From: Collybia mongolica
Lineage: Eukaryota > Basidiomycota > Agaricomycetes > Agaricales > Clitocybaceae
DNA length: 64,000 nt
Assembly: GCA_013420905.1 (NCBI GenBank)
Contig: JAAXNY010000006.1
Location: forward strand, 3,968,001 to 4,032,000
Direction: 5' to 3'
Positions 36,120-46,936 of this stretch are shown here, piece by piece. The position numbers and the translations under genes were made by a program. The notes under the pieces are model-generated. The model did no database searches and was not told where the DNA came from. It worked only from the letters and a program-made list of their open reading frames with translations. Each line of letters opens with the position of its first letter. The stretch's first letter is position 1.

Positions 36120-37890
36120 TTAGAGACGCGCCTTCCGTGAATGTAGAGAATTCATGACTGGAATGATATCCACTGCGAGATCGTGATGCCAGACTGGTCC
36201 CCATATCCCGTCCAGTTTTCGTCGAAGGCCTTGTATTGTTTCTCCGTCTTTACCGTATGCCTCGTATAGTTCTCCTGCCAATGAGCTCTGCTTTAGTACC
36301 ATGTTCGCACGAGGACGGCGCAGAGAATCATAGGCGCGAATGACAGTCTAGGAAAACCAACCGGTCAGTACACGAGGAGCGTTTGATTGCGAATGGTAAG
36401 CTTGCCCCCAAATTCTCTTTTCTTGTATCAGGATGGCCAAGCAGGGTACACAGAACAAGGACGTCCTCGAACCCTTGACCCACCCCTGAGCCTAAATGAG
36501 GTGGCATAGCGTGTGCCTGTGGTAGAATATTTTCAGACATCACATACAATGTCCAGTTTATAATTAACGACTTACGGCGTCGCCGATGAGAACCATTCTT
36601 TGGTGAACGTAACTAGAGAGAGGCGGATTAAGGTGATGTATATACCACTTGCTTGGGTTCTGCATATGCTTGAGGATGATAAGAACGTCGTTACCCCATC
36701 CTGCATACTCGTCCAGTAGTTCTTGCTGTGGGACTGCCTCCACCCAGGGTGGAGGTATTGTAACGGATCCGATTGGTAACTGGGAATTGGTCGAGAATGC
36801 AACTACATTGATCTAGATTCAGGTTCAAGAACCATCGGGCACATCTTCAAGGTAAAACAGACTGTTTGTTTCCCCCGGATAGGGAAGGTAATGATATGCT
36901 TCAAATTGGTTACTACGAATAAGTAATGTATGACTTTTAGAGACTATCATACCTTATCGTCACCAACGAAACACACAGGCCTCCGTCGCAGATTTGTTTT
37001 GACGCCGGCAAATTCAAGCGCATCGGCGGAAACTAGAGCTCGATAGGCGACAGTATTCGAAAACACCAAAGGGTTGAGTTCGTCATTTACAACAAGACCG
37101 CGGACAACACTCCTGATCCCATCAGCACCAATGACAAGATCCGTTTCATGCGTTGTACCGTCCGCAAAATGAAGAACATGGCCCCCCTGATCGGAATTAG
37201 AAATGGAAGTACACCGTTTATTGAAATGTGTTATGCGTGGGCCAAGGAGAGGAAGCAATGCTTCCAGGAACGCAGGCCTACCGATAATTATAAACATAAG
37301 CATCGCGTTTATGTATTTGGGAGGAAATAAAAGAATACATCCCTATATATTCCGAGTCCTATATCCTGTGGTAGAGTGGGGTACTGGCAGAGAAGAGTCA
37401 GGTAAGATGTTGGTAGGATGAAAGTCACAAATTTACATCGTAGATATGTTCATGTGCGCCTGACCCTGTGACAAAGCTAAATGACCGTTCTGTCGGGACA
37501 CGTTCATCGGAACGCAAAAGAACGGCGTCTAATACCCCGAGTCCTTCTAAAGCACGGAGAGCATTAGGTCCTAGGCGTACAATAGTTTAGCACGGTACCA
37601 CATCTTTGTGTACCTCTTGAAATTCACCAAGACCGACGCCAGCTCCAATCTCATCAAACTTTGGCTATCAACATGTTAGTTTTTAAATGAAAGTTATGAG
37701 ACGATTTTCACCGCTGCCTCAAAGATGTCAACATCAATTCCGGCTTTCGTAAGTCCAATCGCACTGCCAGGGTACTTTGTTGAGATGGTGTCTTGGAGTG
37801 AGTCGATAATGTCGGGACTGACCACAGGAGTCCACACATTCCTCCCCCTACGATGGCGACTTTGAAGTCCTTGTTTGTCGTTTGTGACAT
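36120..37890 (-). CDS. FAD-dependent aromatic monooxygenase (salicylate-hydroxylase-like)
   Basis: A multi-exon minus-strand gene. The N-terminus reads MSQTTNKDFKVAIVGGGM, the FAD-binding GxGxxG. A later exon carries DLVIGADGIRSVVRG (the DG fingerprint), then RALVSADAL, then AHAMPPHLGSGVGQGFEDV (the GD fingerprint region). It ends near VMNSLHSRKARL at 36120. Enzymes of this family add one oxygen to aromatic rings using NAD(P)H. The open frame after VGGGM does not match the family for about 15 codons. A short intron of about 60 bases (gtggactcc to aacaaag) would restore a match through IGLTKAGIDVDIFEAA, so I infer an extra intron here. Substrate is unknown. Confidence 0.8.
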
Positions 37891-38360
37891 GGCCCCGTGA
37901 TATGCTTGGATATGCGGCGATTGTTTAGAAGCTGGCTTGTCAGCGACGTTTGTAAATATCCAGCCTTCAGGTGGAACGTTCGAGGTATGTTATTCAATAC
38001 TTGACATCCATTTCCTACAATTTCATGTGACCGATTTTATATTTAGCATATGATTGACGACACATGATGCTCCAAGCCGATAGGTGCGGGGGATGGCATG
38101 GGAATTACGACACGAGCTCCTGGGGAAGTGAGCTGCCAGACTGTAGCCGCAAAGAAGGCCCAAATATCAAAATCTAAAAGAAAACTATACGTCGCACGCG
38201 TTCCCAGGGGTCTTTCATTCCCCGAGATGAAGTCTACGTATGGGATATAGGGCGGCCTGAACATATCCATCTTGAGTAGGCAGTATAGTGTTAGTACAAT
38301 AAGTATTGGAAGGAATTCTGTTTCGGTTATTGCCGATACAACACTCTCAGCCCTCCCCCA
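37891..38360. promoter_or_regulatory. Divergent promoter region
   Basis: A 470-base region between the divergent starts of the monooxygenase and Fhit-like genes. No further gene was recognised. Confidence 0.4.
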
Positions 38361-39040
38361 ATGAGCCTTCTGTTCTCCACTATCGAGGTCAATCGCCAGG
38401 CATTTTATCGTTCATCCCTTTCATATGCCATCGTAAATCTCAAGCCAATCGTACCAGGGCGTGAGTTTGCAACTGATTCTTCTGATTTGGGACTATTAAC
38501 TAATAGAAAACTATCAGATGTCCTCGTTATACCAACAAGGCCAGTTCCACGTCTGGCAGATCTGAATGGTATATTCAATTTTACGACATATTTCATAGGC
38601 TCATCTTGTGAATCTAGATATAGAACTTTCTTCCCTCATGGGCTCCGTTAAACGCGTCGGAAAAGTCATTGAACGGGCTTACGGCGCGGATGCGTTCACC
38701 ATCGCTTGCCAGGTCTTTCTTTTTGTCTCTTTACCTTACTCAACTGGATTAAATGAATCGACTGTAGGATGGTAGGGCTGCAGGACAAAGTGTCCCCCAT
38801 GTTCACTTTCATCTGTTACCTCGGAAATTCAGGGGAGATCGATTCTCAGACAACAATGATGAAGTATACCCAACATTAGAAGAGAGCGAGGGATCATTGA
38901 CTGCAGATCTACTAGAAGCACAGAGCCAAGGCAGAGGAAAGATTAGGGTTGACGCTGATGAAGATAGACGACCACGATCAATGGAGGATATGGAGGAGGA
39001 AGCTTTGTGGTTGAAAGGATTTTTTGAGGCAGATGGTTAG
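38361..39040 (+). CDS. Fhit-like bis(5'-adenosyl)-triphosphatase (HIT family)
   Basis: Four exons (38361-38460, 38518-38568, 38618-38712, 38768-39040) join to 172 residues. It begins MSLLFSTIEVNRQAFY. It has VLVIPTRPVPRLADL, FTIACQDGRAAGQSVPHVHFHLLPRK with the HxHxH catalytic triad of histidines, and a Fhit-type tail. The enzyme cleaves diadenosine polyphosphates such as Ap3A to AMP plus ADP. Exon 3's acceptor was picked as gaatctag at 38617 because the more obvious catag upstream breaks the frame. The length is close to the usual 150-200 residues. All catalytic residues are present. Confidence 0.92.
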
Positions 39041-39144
39041 CCAAAACGCGTAGATTCTCCATGAAAATTTCGTTCATTCGTGAGCAAATTCCCTAGCCCA
39101 CCACCAAAGTGTAGAAGTAAGATAGGACCCATCTTATGAATCAT

Positions 39145-40919
39145 CTAAAGCTCATCGGTCCAAATACCCCAAGAAACAGAGTGGCCGCAAGCGTCCCTAT
39201 GAATTTCCCCGTCTCGACTCAATCCACCCATGCAAAGCACGGGAATGTCTGTTAGGCGTCGAGAGCCGTTCTCACTGGCAGGTTCGTAAAACATCTCCAA
39301 ATCACCTGGACCTACTTCCACCAGGCCTTCAAAATCGCCCCCCACATCTTCGTCATTTTCTTCCTTAAATTTCAGGAACTTCACCTTAGCACTTCCAGCC
39401 ATACTCCTCGTGAAGCTTGCGCCTTGTCTACCTCTTCTTTCCCAAAAGGCTCTCATCCCATCTCGCCATCCTTTTTCGAATTCCGCTATCACGAGATCGC
39501 GTATTTGGGGCGTTATGGGGTGTACAGTTATGGTCGGGGAGAGAGATAAGGATAAAAGACTGGGGAGGGGCGGAACAATCTGTATTTTCGGTGGCACGCT
39601 CAGCTTAGGTTGTGTATCAATCCGGGCCCTCCCAGCAGGAGACGAAGGTCCTGGTATGAGGGGTGGGGTGGAAGTGCGTAAAGATATGGTGGCTGTCGCC
39701 AGGCCCTTCCTCCCGCGCCTTGGCTTGTGGTTGGCGGCAGTAGTGGCGTTCACATTTTCATTTTCGGCGAACGTGTTGTTGCGGATTTGTGATTCGAACC
39801 AGGCCTTGATTTCCTTCTCTTTCTCGCGCGCCCTCCTGACACCCACAAGGGCACACCGCTTGCCCAACGACATCCACCACTCAAGCTCCTGACCCATCCC
39901 TGGCCCCGCACCCCCTCGGAGGAGGTTTACACACCCATCAAGAATAAGGTGTTTGAGCTTCTTGAATCGAACAAGAAGCGTATCAATATCAGCATCAAGG
40001 ACACTGCATGTCGACACATCGAGAAGTTCAATCGAAGGGGGAAAACTTGGACCAAAGTCTGAGTGGGGATTCAGATGTGTGGTCAGTGCTTGGACAATGG
40101 CACGCGCAGGAATACGGATCCGCAGAAATTTTAGTGAGGCACACGAGGGGGGTGAGTGTACAAGACGGGAAAGATTAAGGTCCAGCCGAAAGAAAACGAT
40201 TGGTTGGGCGAACCGTTGCTTCATTAGTAAAGGGTCCGGGATAAATGGATCCTGAACTATAGAAAGCGTAGGTAATCCATGGGATGACAGAGGCCACGCA
40301 GAAATCGCCACCAGTGTCGAATCAAAGTATGCTCCCTGAAGTATGAGGCCTGGTCAGCTGGACGTGAAGAACCGTCTTCAGAACCGCACAGACCTTGAGA
40401 AACTGAAAGTATGTGGCCTTCTGTACACTGTGATATATTGTAAGTGGGTTGACTCAATCAAACTAAGTGGGAGTCGTACTATGGTCTAAATCGCAAGGAA
40501 AGAAATCTGAGGCTAGGCATATACTTCGAGAACATTTCCTCCAAATGTTCGGGTGCGAAATTTGGACCAATCCATAATTTCAGACTCGTTATGTTTCGCA
40601 GTAGACCGACAAGGTTGATCAGGACATCCGCATCGACCTGCCATGTTTTCAAGGAAAATTCAGAGACCAGAGAGGCAAGGGATTCGGTGTTTTGGCTTCC
40701 TTGAGTGTCCTGTCTCGGTGCCTCGGCACGGAGGCGTTGATTGAGTGCGACAGCCTGGTCGGGGTGCGAGATGCGAACTGACTGGAATAGGTGATGCAAC
40801 GGAATGGGGGATGAAGGTAGAGCCCTGCTCAATGATAGAACTGTTTGCTGGCGGAGTCCAGGTGGAATATGAAGCAGAATTGCCGAATACAATTCAACTG
40901 GGAGGTTATCTAAAGACAT
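39145..40919 (-). CDS. F-box/LRR-type protein
   Basis: It starts MSLDNLPVELYSAILLHIPP, an F-box-like N-terminus. Leucine-rich stretches follow (NITSLKLWIGPNF, MPSLRFLSLRF, then LKFLRIRI, IELLDVSTC, LKHLILDGCVNLL). The C-terminal half is basic and Ser/Pro-rich with GRKGLATATISLRTST, ending WGIWTDEL. One or more introns lie between about 40311 and 40480; I could not fix their exact ends. The protein is probably a SCF adaptor-like protein with unknown target. It converges with the Fhit-like gene, whose stop is only 105 bases away. Confidence 0.68.
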
Positions 40920-41115
40920 GATGACCGTTTGATCGAAAGGGTAAAAATATTCATCCGAGCCGTCCAGAGGCATCATCAAGCCTATAATCGAATATGTTGT
41001 CATGTCTTGATTAATTCTCCAGGGTATACAGATATCTATATCTACTACAGGACAGTTCGGATTCATACAAGGTTATGGAAAAATACTATATAAAGATCCA
41101 CAGAACACTCAGCGA

Positions 41116-42427
41116 CTAAAATAAACCTAAATCTAAATCTGAGCTTGCTATCCCTTGCCATGCTGGTCTGTCATTCGATGGTGCAGACGACGCAGGCTGA
41201 TTACTCCATAGTGATGCTGATGAGGGTCCAGGCGATGCAACGCTTATACCCGTCAGCCCACCTCGTCCTCGTCCACCACCAAATATTCCTGTCCTCCGTC
41301 CTACTCCCTGGGCACCCAGTCTCATGCCGGGTTGCGCATCCATAGCCCGTTGTAACGGTGCGCCCCCTGTTTGTTGGAATTGTGATTGTTGTGTCTCCCA
41401 ATATGACGGTCGCGTACTGTATCCCTCGCTATTGCTAGGGCCTCTCCTTGACGAACTCGAAAGGAATGTCGAATAACGACCACTTTCCACCCGCTCTAGA
41501 TCCAGACTGACTCCGGATGCAGCGACACTCGCCTCATCGATTCGCAAGAGTCTTCGCAACTCCTCGTTCTCCCTTTCTAATCTCGAAATCTCGCACTCAC
41601 GTTCCAGAGCCCAGTCCTCTCGCCCTTCAGTTCCGGCGTAACCTCCTGTTCCTTTTTGGTCTAGGGCCTCTATCAGTTCTTCCAGCTCTCCCAAATCCAT
41701 GAAACCATTGTTGTCATAGTCGTGGTCAAAGTTTAGGTTATAAGAAGAGTCCGACGGATCTGGGGGGTCTCCTGCCATAGACCTGAGGAGTCCACGAAGG
41801 TAGTGGGACAGTCGTTGGAGAGATTGTGATATATGTGTTGAGGAGGTCAGGTCAGACGAGAGGGTTTGGGTCTCGCATGATTGTAAAAGGGATTCGTAAT
41901 GTCGTGTCAAAGTAAGTTCGTGCTGTTGCGCTGCTAGCTGGTGAAATAGGAAGGCGTTTGAGCTTGATACACAACGAATGAGATACGGTACTCACCGCGT
42001 GATTTCTAAATTTCGTCATGATAGTCTCCATGGTGCCTTCATATTCCTTGAGGAGAAGGCTTAATTGTTTGTTTTCATGAAGGAGGGTCTGGTTCTCAAT
42101 GATAATCTGCGCATTCATGCGTTCAAGTTCAGACTCGAAGAACTCTGAATGCCATACAAGAATCAGCTGTCAAATCTGGGGAATATTAGATACTACGCGC
42201 CTTTAGATATATCGGTATTGAACCGTCGAAGAGCAAACCCCGAGCCTGAATGAGAGGCCTGGTTCTACGGAGTCAAGTCATAAGTCACGGTCCGAGAATG
42301 AGTTCAGTCGCCACACTTTGAGAGACCCAGCCTGAGTTTGGAGAGCATTGGTTATTTTTTGGTTCAGCGCCAGCTGGTCACTGAGATCATGGATAAGCTG
42401 CCAGACTCGTACAAGGTCAGCTTCCAT
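41116..42427 (-). CDS. SIKE/FGFR1OP2-like coiled-coil protein, possible STRIPAK component
   Basis: The protein starts [19 protein letters not shown], and the first half is coiled coil. The segment [20 protein letters not shown] followed by [19 protein letters not shown] matches the SIKE/FGFR1OP2 core, where an ENxxLR/LLxEhExxLExIMxKhR pattern is conserved. In filamentous fungi such a protein (SCI1 type) belongs to the STRIPAK phosphatase/kinase complex, which controls cell fusion and fruiting; that role here is inferred. The C-terminal half has a second coiled coil and a Gly/Arg/Ser-rich tail with [15 protein letters not shown]. Several short introns interrupt the first half (near 42310, 42150 and 41995). 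The start ATG at 42427 precedes the coiled coil. Confidence 0.68.
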
Positions 42428-42774
42428 CGTGAAAGGGTTTTGGTCGATTATCCTAGCTCGGAGTAGATTTTCGGAAACAAGAGTTGTTTGCCACGCGATG
42501 AAAAGTGTCGGTGATCACATGATCTTAATTGACTGTTTACATTCTGGTTCTTTGAAGTAGCTACATATCATTCCAGTTGTATATATGTAGTTTACATAGT
42601 GTAATAGGTTCGTGAACATTGTGACCGTCCAGTTTTTGCGCGGAGCGGAGACCTGGGGCGGGTAGTGCAAAATGGATGCATCCGTAGTCCAGGGAGTCAG
42701 CGAGTCTACATTATTTGTTGGAACAACGCTGGACACCCAATTGAGAGTTCAAGGGAACTCGCCTGTCTAGTTGA

Positions 42775-44625
42775 TTAGGGCCATAGATCTTTCCACATGT
42801 CTTCATCATCGATGGCGCAATCCTCGAAAATCTTTGGGACCGAGTTAAGCTGTTTACGCAGAAGGGTTCAGCGTCTTACCATAAAGTCGATGTCCTCTTT
42901 ATTGACGATAACAGATGGTGTTCCTGTATGGCCTGCTGGTGTGTGTCCTGGTGTGTGTGCTTCGGCCGTAAGGGTAGGGGTTGCTTGGACTCGTGCGGAC
43001 TTAGTAGGTCCGGGTGGGGTGCTGGGATATTCTCTAGTTGCTTCCATATAAACATCCCGAAGTGGGGACGTAGAAAATCCCGTTGTGCCTGCTGTTAGTG
43101 ACGTGCTTGGATTTCGCAAAGACTTGGTTTGATGAGAAGGCACAGCTTGAGAAATCCTCGATAGCGCCTTGGGAGGTGGAGCTTTAGATTCTTGGGAGTG
43201 TTTTGAGGTTGACAGCAATGTAGTAGTCTGTTTAATTTGCTTCGGTGTGGAGGTTGTCATGACTGGCGTTGGTAGATCTGCACGTTTTGATTCTGCTCCT
43301 GATGCTGCATCGTGTCCTTGCGGTGATGGTGCCACTCTTCCAGCGGGTTTGAATGACGACATATTGCGTGGAGATTCTACACTCTCGGGCGTTGACAGAT
43401 TTGGCGACCGCCCGGTGGTGACTGTGATTGGAGTAGGTAACACAGCGGCTTCCAGGGGTTTGGACGTAACTTGGGGAGGTTGCTGGGATGGTATCTCTCG
43501 ACCTGTTCTCCTTACTTTCATAGGACTCTCAGTGGGCAATTCCACAATGGCTCCCTCGATTTCCATCGGAGCTTCTGGTGGTTTGACTTTCTTATTTTGC
43601 CATTCTTCCTCAACACGCTTCATTAAATCCCTCTTTAAGTTCTTCCAGTCCCTCTCTGATTGAACAGGCAACAAAGCACCGAGATTAGCTTGCGCATCTG
43701 CGCCGTCGTTTCCTTGATCACCGCTATGGCCTTTCACATACTGCAGCCGAATTTTTTGACCAAATCGTGCTCGGGCGTCGAGATGAGCGGAGAGGTATCG
43801 AATGATATCACCGTTTTTGACCGGTTCCCCCCCAGATGTTTTCCAGCCGTTCTTCTGCCAACCTGGGAGCCAATCTCTGAAGCCTGTAAAATAACATACT
43901 TTTGAGTACACCAGACGTAAGATGGGGTTGGTGTTCAAACATTTAATCGAATACTGAGAATCTGATTTAATCAGTAATGGTTTCTTGGTTCGAGGTGTGG
44001 TTTCGAGGATACGAAGTATGGCCTAGAATATCATTCGGACAAATTGCTTTGGACTGAGAATACGGTTACGAACAATTAACTCTGCCCGGTTGTTCGTTTG
44101 ATCGCCTGGACACCGTTCTGCGATATTCCTGCCAGTGGATGGTAATGAAGATATGGACGGCGCAGACATTTATGAAGCTCACCGAGGGTCGTCCACTCCC
44201 CACCAAACTCCAACGCCAGCTAAAGGATCCGCCTTCCCATTTCCTTTACATGCCCCATCACTATACACAACATCCCAACCACTCTCATCCTGTACGCCGG
44301 GTGACATGGCCCGTTTCTTCCCTTTATCATAGGTGGACGCGGGCCCGTTGTAAGTCTTGTTTGGCTTTTCTGAGTTATTGCTTGTTGAAGGTACAGGCAC
44401 TGCCAATCCTTTCACAAAACCCTCTGCCTCTGCGGCATTTGTAAACTTCTTGTATTTCGAATTAGGATATCCTTTGACTTGTGCCTCACATTCCTCCCTT
44501 TATCACTGCAACTTAGATATATTCAAAACCAAACCCGGTTCCAGTGTTTCGTACCATGTCAAGTAAACACCAGGTTTTCTTCCTTCCATCACAGCATAAA
44601 AACCACCTTTCGCTGGCTTTGGCAT
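42775..44625 (-). CDS. Ribonuclease H1 with N-terminal hybrid-binding domain and long C-terminal extension
   Basis: It begins MPKPAKGGFYAVMEGRKPGVYLTW and continues ECEAQVKGYPNSKYKKF: a hybrid-binding (viroplasmin-type) domain. The catalytic RNase H fold follows: VVYSDGACKGNG, NNRAELIAIL, IKSDSQYSI and VKGHSGDQGNDGADAQA, which supply the four carboxylates. The enzyme removes RNA from RNA:DNA hybrids (R-loops, Okazaki primers). After this comes an extension of roughly 250 residues, Ser/Thr/Pro-rich with several FDR- and SPR-like segments, absent from ordinary RNase H1. A last short exon supplies an acidic end (IFEDCAIDDEDMWKDLWP). An intron of 55-60 bases interrupts the catalytic domain. Confidence 0.88.
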
Positions 44626-44867
44626 TGCGGCAACAGAACAAAAATATTTTCCCAAATTTGTTGTTTTGGCCGGTATGAAAATTCGTGGAGGTCGACGTCG
44701 ATGGGAGCCAAGGCACCGAAAGAAGAGAAGTGAAGCCAGAATCGATATGCTAGTGTCACTGTTTGGCCCAACCTCAAGTCTTCTCGAGTCACCTGATATC
44801 TTAGATTTTCATACTGACTTGGCCTCGTTCTGGAAAACTCCAAATCTAAGGGATTTCATTTCTCTCG

Positions 44868-46848
44868 CAAGTACAATGATGACAACCCAAACATCAACCT
44901 AGGGTTCACTCCTTACACAGGAGATACCCACCTCTGCCCAAATACCATTTGGCATTACTTGGGCTTCTTTTTTGACAGGTCCCTAAATTTTAAGGAATAT
45001 GTCAAGCACTTGGCAACTCTGTGAGAGGGCTCAGGCCCAAACACTGTACCACATGTGTGTTCTACCAATAGCCATGTATGGATGCAGACTATGGAACTTT
45101 GGGGATGCCTGCCTCCAAGGACCCCTTGACTCCCTTCAGAAAATGCAGAGGCATGCCACCCTCTGGATCACTGGTGCCTTTTGTACCTCCCCTAATGGAG
45201 CACCTGAAACTCTTGCTGGCTTACCCCCTATTCACCTGCACATTCACAAACTTGTGGATAGGAGCTTTGCCTGCTGCATCCACACCCTAAAGCATTCCCA
45301 TGCCTTCAGAAACCTTGTTGATGGAAACCACAAATACTCCATTATGAATCTCCCTCCAGGACAAAGGAGGAACATCAAGTCAGCTGCCAAGGATGCCTGT
45401 GCAAGTATGAATCCTGCTGATTTTGACCTTGACCTCAGTCATCCACTGAGTGAACCAGGAAGATGCCCCCTGGACCTCATAGGGACCCAAGTCATCTATT
45501 ACCTCACCCACAGTTAAAGCAGATGAGAGGAGGACTTTCTTTGAAGAGAGACAAGAGGCCCTTATGGGCTCCTGCTTCTTCAACTCTCATGCCAAAGAGG
45601 CCATCAGCATAGTCTGTGATGCCTCTGTACCCACAACCCCCCCCCCCCCCCCCCACCCCCACCAGGCCATTGCCCTCTGGCACACTTGGTTTGATGGATC
45701 ACTGTATCAGAACTGGGCCCCTTGGCCACCTCAGATGATGCCAAACTGCAGGCAATCACAGGAGGCGTTGTTCAAACACTTTACTGGGCACCCAGGACAT
45801 TAAAAGCATCCATGTGTTCTCAGACTCCACCAATGTGTTGTGCACCATTCTGGATGCATCTACTCACTCAGGCCAACCCAACTCCATCCCTGCCTGTGTA
45901 GTCCTAACCCAGTGGTACAGCACAGACAGGACCTGCTCCATCACCCTCCATCATGTCCCCAAGGCATGTGCCATGGGGGAACACTATGAGTGCATCTTGC
46001 TGCCACCAACATCAAGGTACCTGTAGATGATGCCTCTCCCACCTCACTTAGTAAAGCACATGTTGCTGCAGTTAATTGTATGACTGAGGCCTGGACATCT
46101 CTGTTCAGGAAGAGGGATTACATTGGCTGCCAGTCCCTCAATCTCTTTGATCACAAGAAGACACCACTTTGCCCCAACCACCTTAAAGGTGGACCATGGC
46201 TCTCCAGAGTATTCAACAACAACACCACAGCCAAACTGGTCTGGGCTGTAACAGGCCATGCACCAATTGGTGCCTATTGAGACTGATTCTTTCCCCAAGA
46301 AGATGTAGCTGCCTGTGAGTGTGGTGCTCTACTGGAGACTGTGCATCACATCTTACTGGACTGCCCCTTAAGGAAAGGGAGTCCTGGCCAAGGACTAGAA
46401 GAGCTATCAGTGGTTCATCAAGTTCCTTGAGAACAATCCAGGAGGGTTCTCATTTGACATTCCATAGACCATACACTTATGCCAGGTGTGGAACCATCCC
46501 CACACTCCACCTGAGGTGCCACTGCTGGTGAGTGATGATAAGGCTAAGTCAGGTGAGGCTCCAGATTCAGTTATGACAGTCTCTGGGCTAGCCTAGGGAG
46601 TGCCCCCCCCCTGATCCTAACATCTGGTGCCCAGTCCAAAGGGCATGTGACTACTGGCCTATGCCAGGGCCCCCACTGCAGTTCCAATAGAGCATGCATA
46701 CCTGCCACTATGCAACAGCGGCTATTGCATGCATTTCTATCCCTCTCCCCCTAACAGCTATTGTTTAATTACAATTCTTGTGACTGCATCTGTATTATGT
46801 ATGGCAGTATATAATTGTTTGAACCAAAAAATAAAATAAAAAAAGACC
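44868..46848 (+). mobile_element. 5'-truncated, decayed LINE (non-LTR retrotransposon) A
   Basis: Only the 3' part of the second ORF remains. A frame reading HLCPNTIWHYLGFFFDRSLN, then MYGCRLWNFGD and GLPPIHLHIHKLVDRSFACC is typical of the end of fungal LINE reverse transcriptase. Fragments of an RNase H domain and a terminal CxC...H...C zinc-like segment (CECGALLETVHHILLDC) follow. It is broken by frameshifts and stops. The element ends with an A-rich tail at about 46826-46848. It sits about 240 bases upstream of the RNase H1 start, in the same direction as the window. Confidence 0.8.
45637..45654. repeat. Homopolymer run of 18 C
   Basis: Lies inside LINE A and shifts its frame; a probable slippage site. 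Confidence 0.9.
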
Positions 46849-46936
46849 GAACTGGCTTGCTTTGACTCATACTCTGAAAAGCAGCTACACATTGGGTGTT
46901 GTGACATTGATGTGACAAACCTTTTTTTCCTTAATA

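Noticed and set aside
39780..39800. tRNA B-box-like sequence (ggttcgaatcac on minus)
   Set aside because: It is inside a coding exon with no A box or cloverleaf around it.
39410..39892. 160-codon plus-strand frame
   Set aside because: Antisense to the F-box/LRR gene; no domain.
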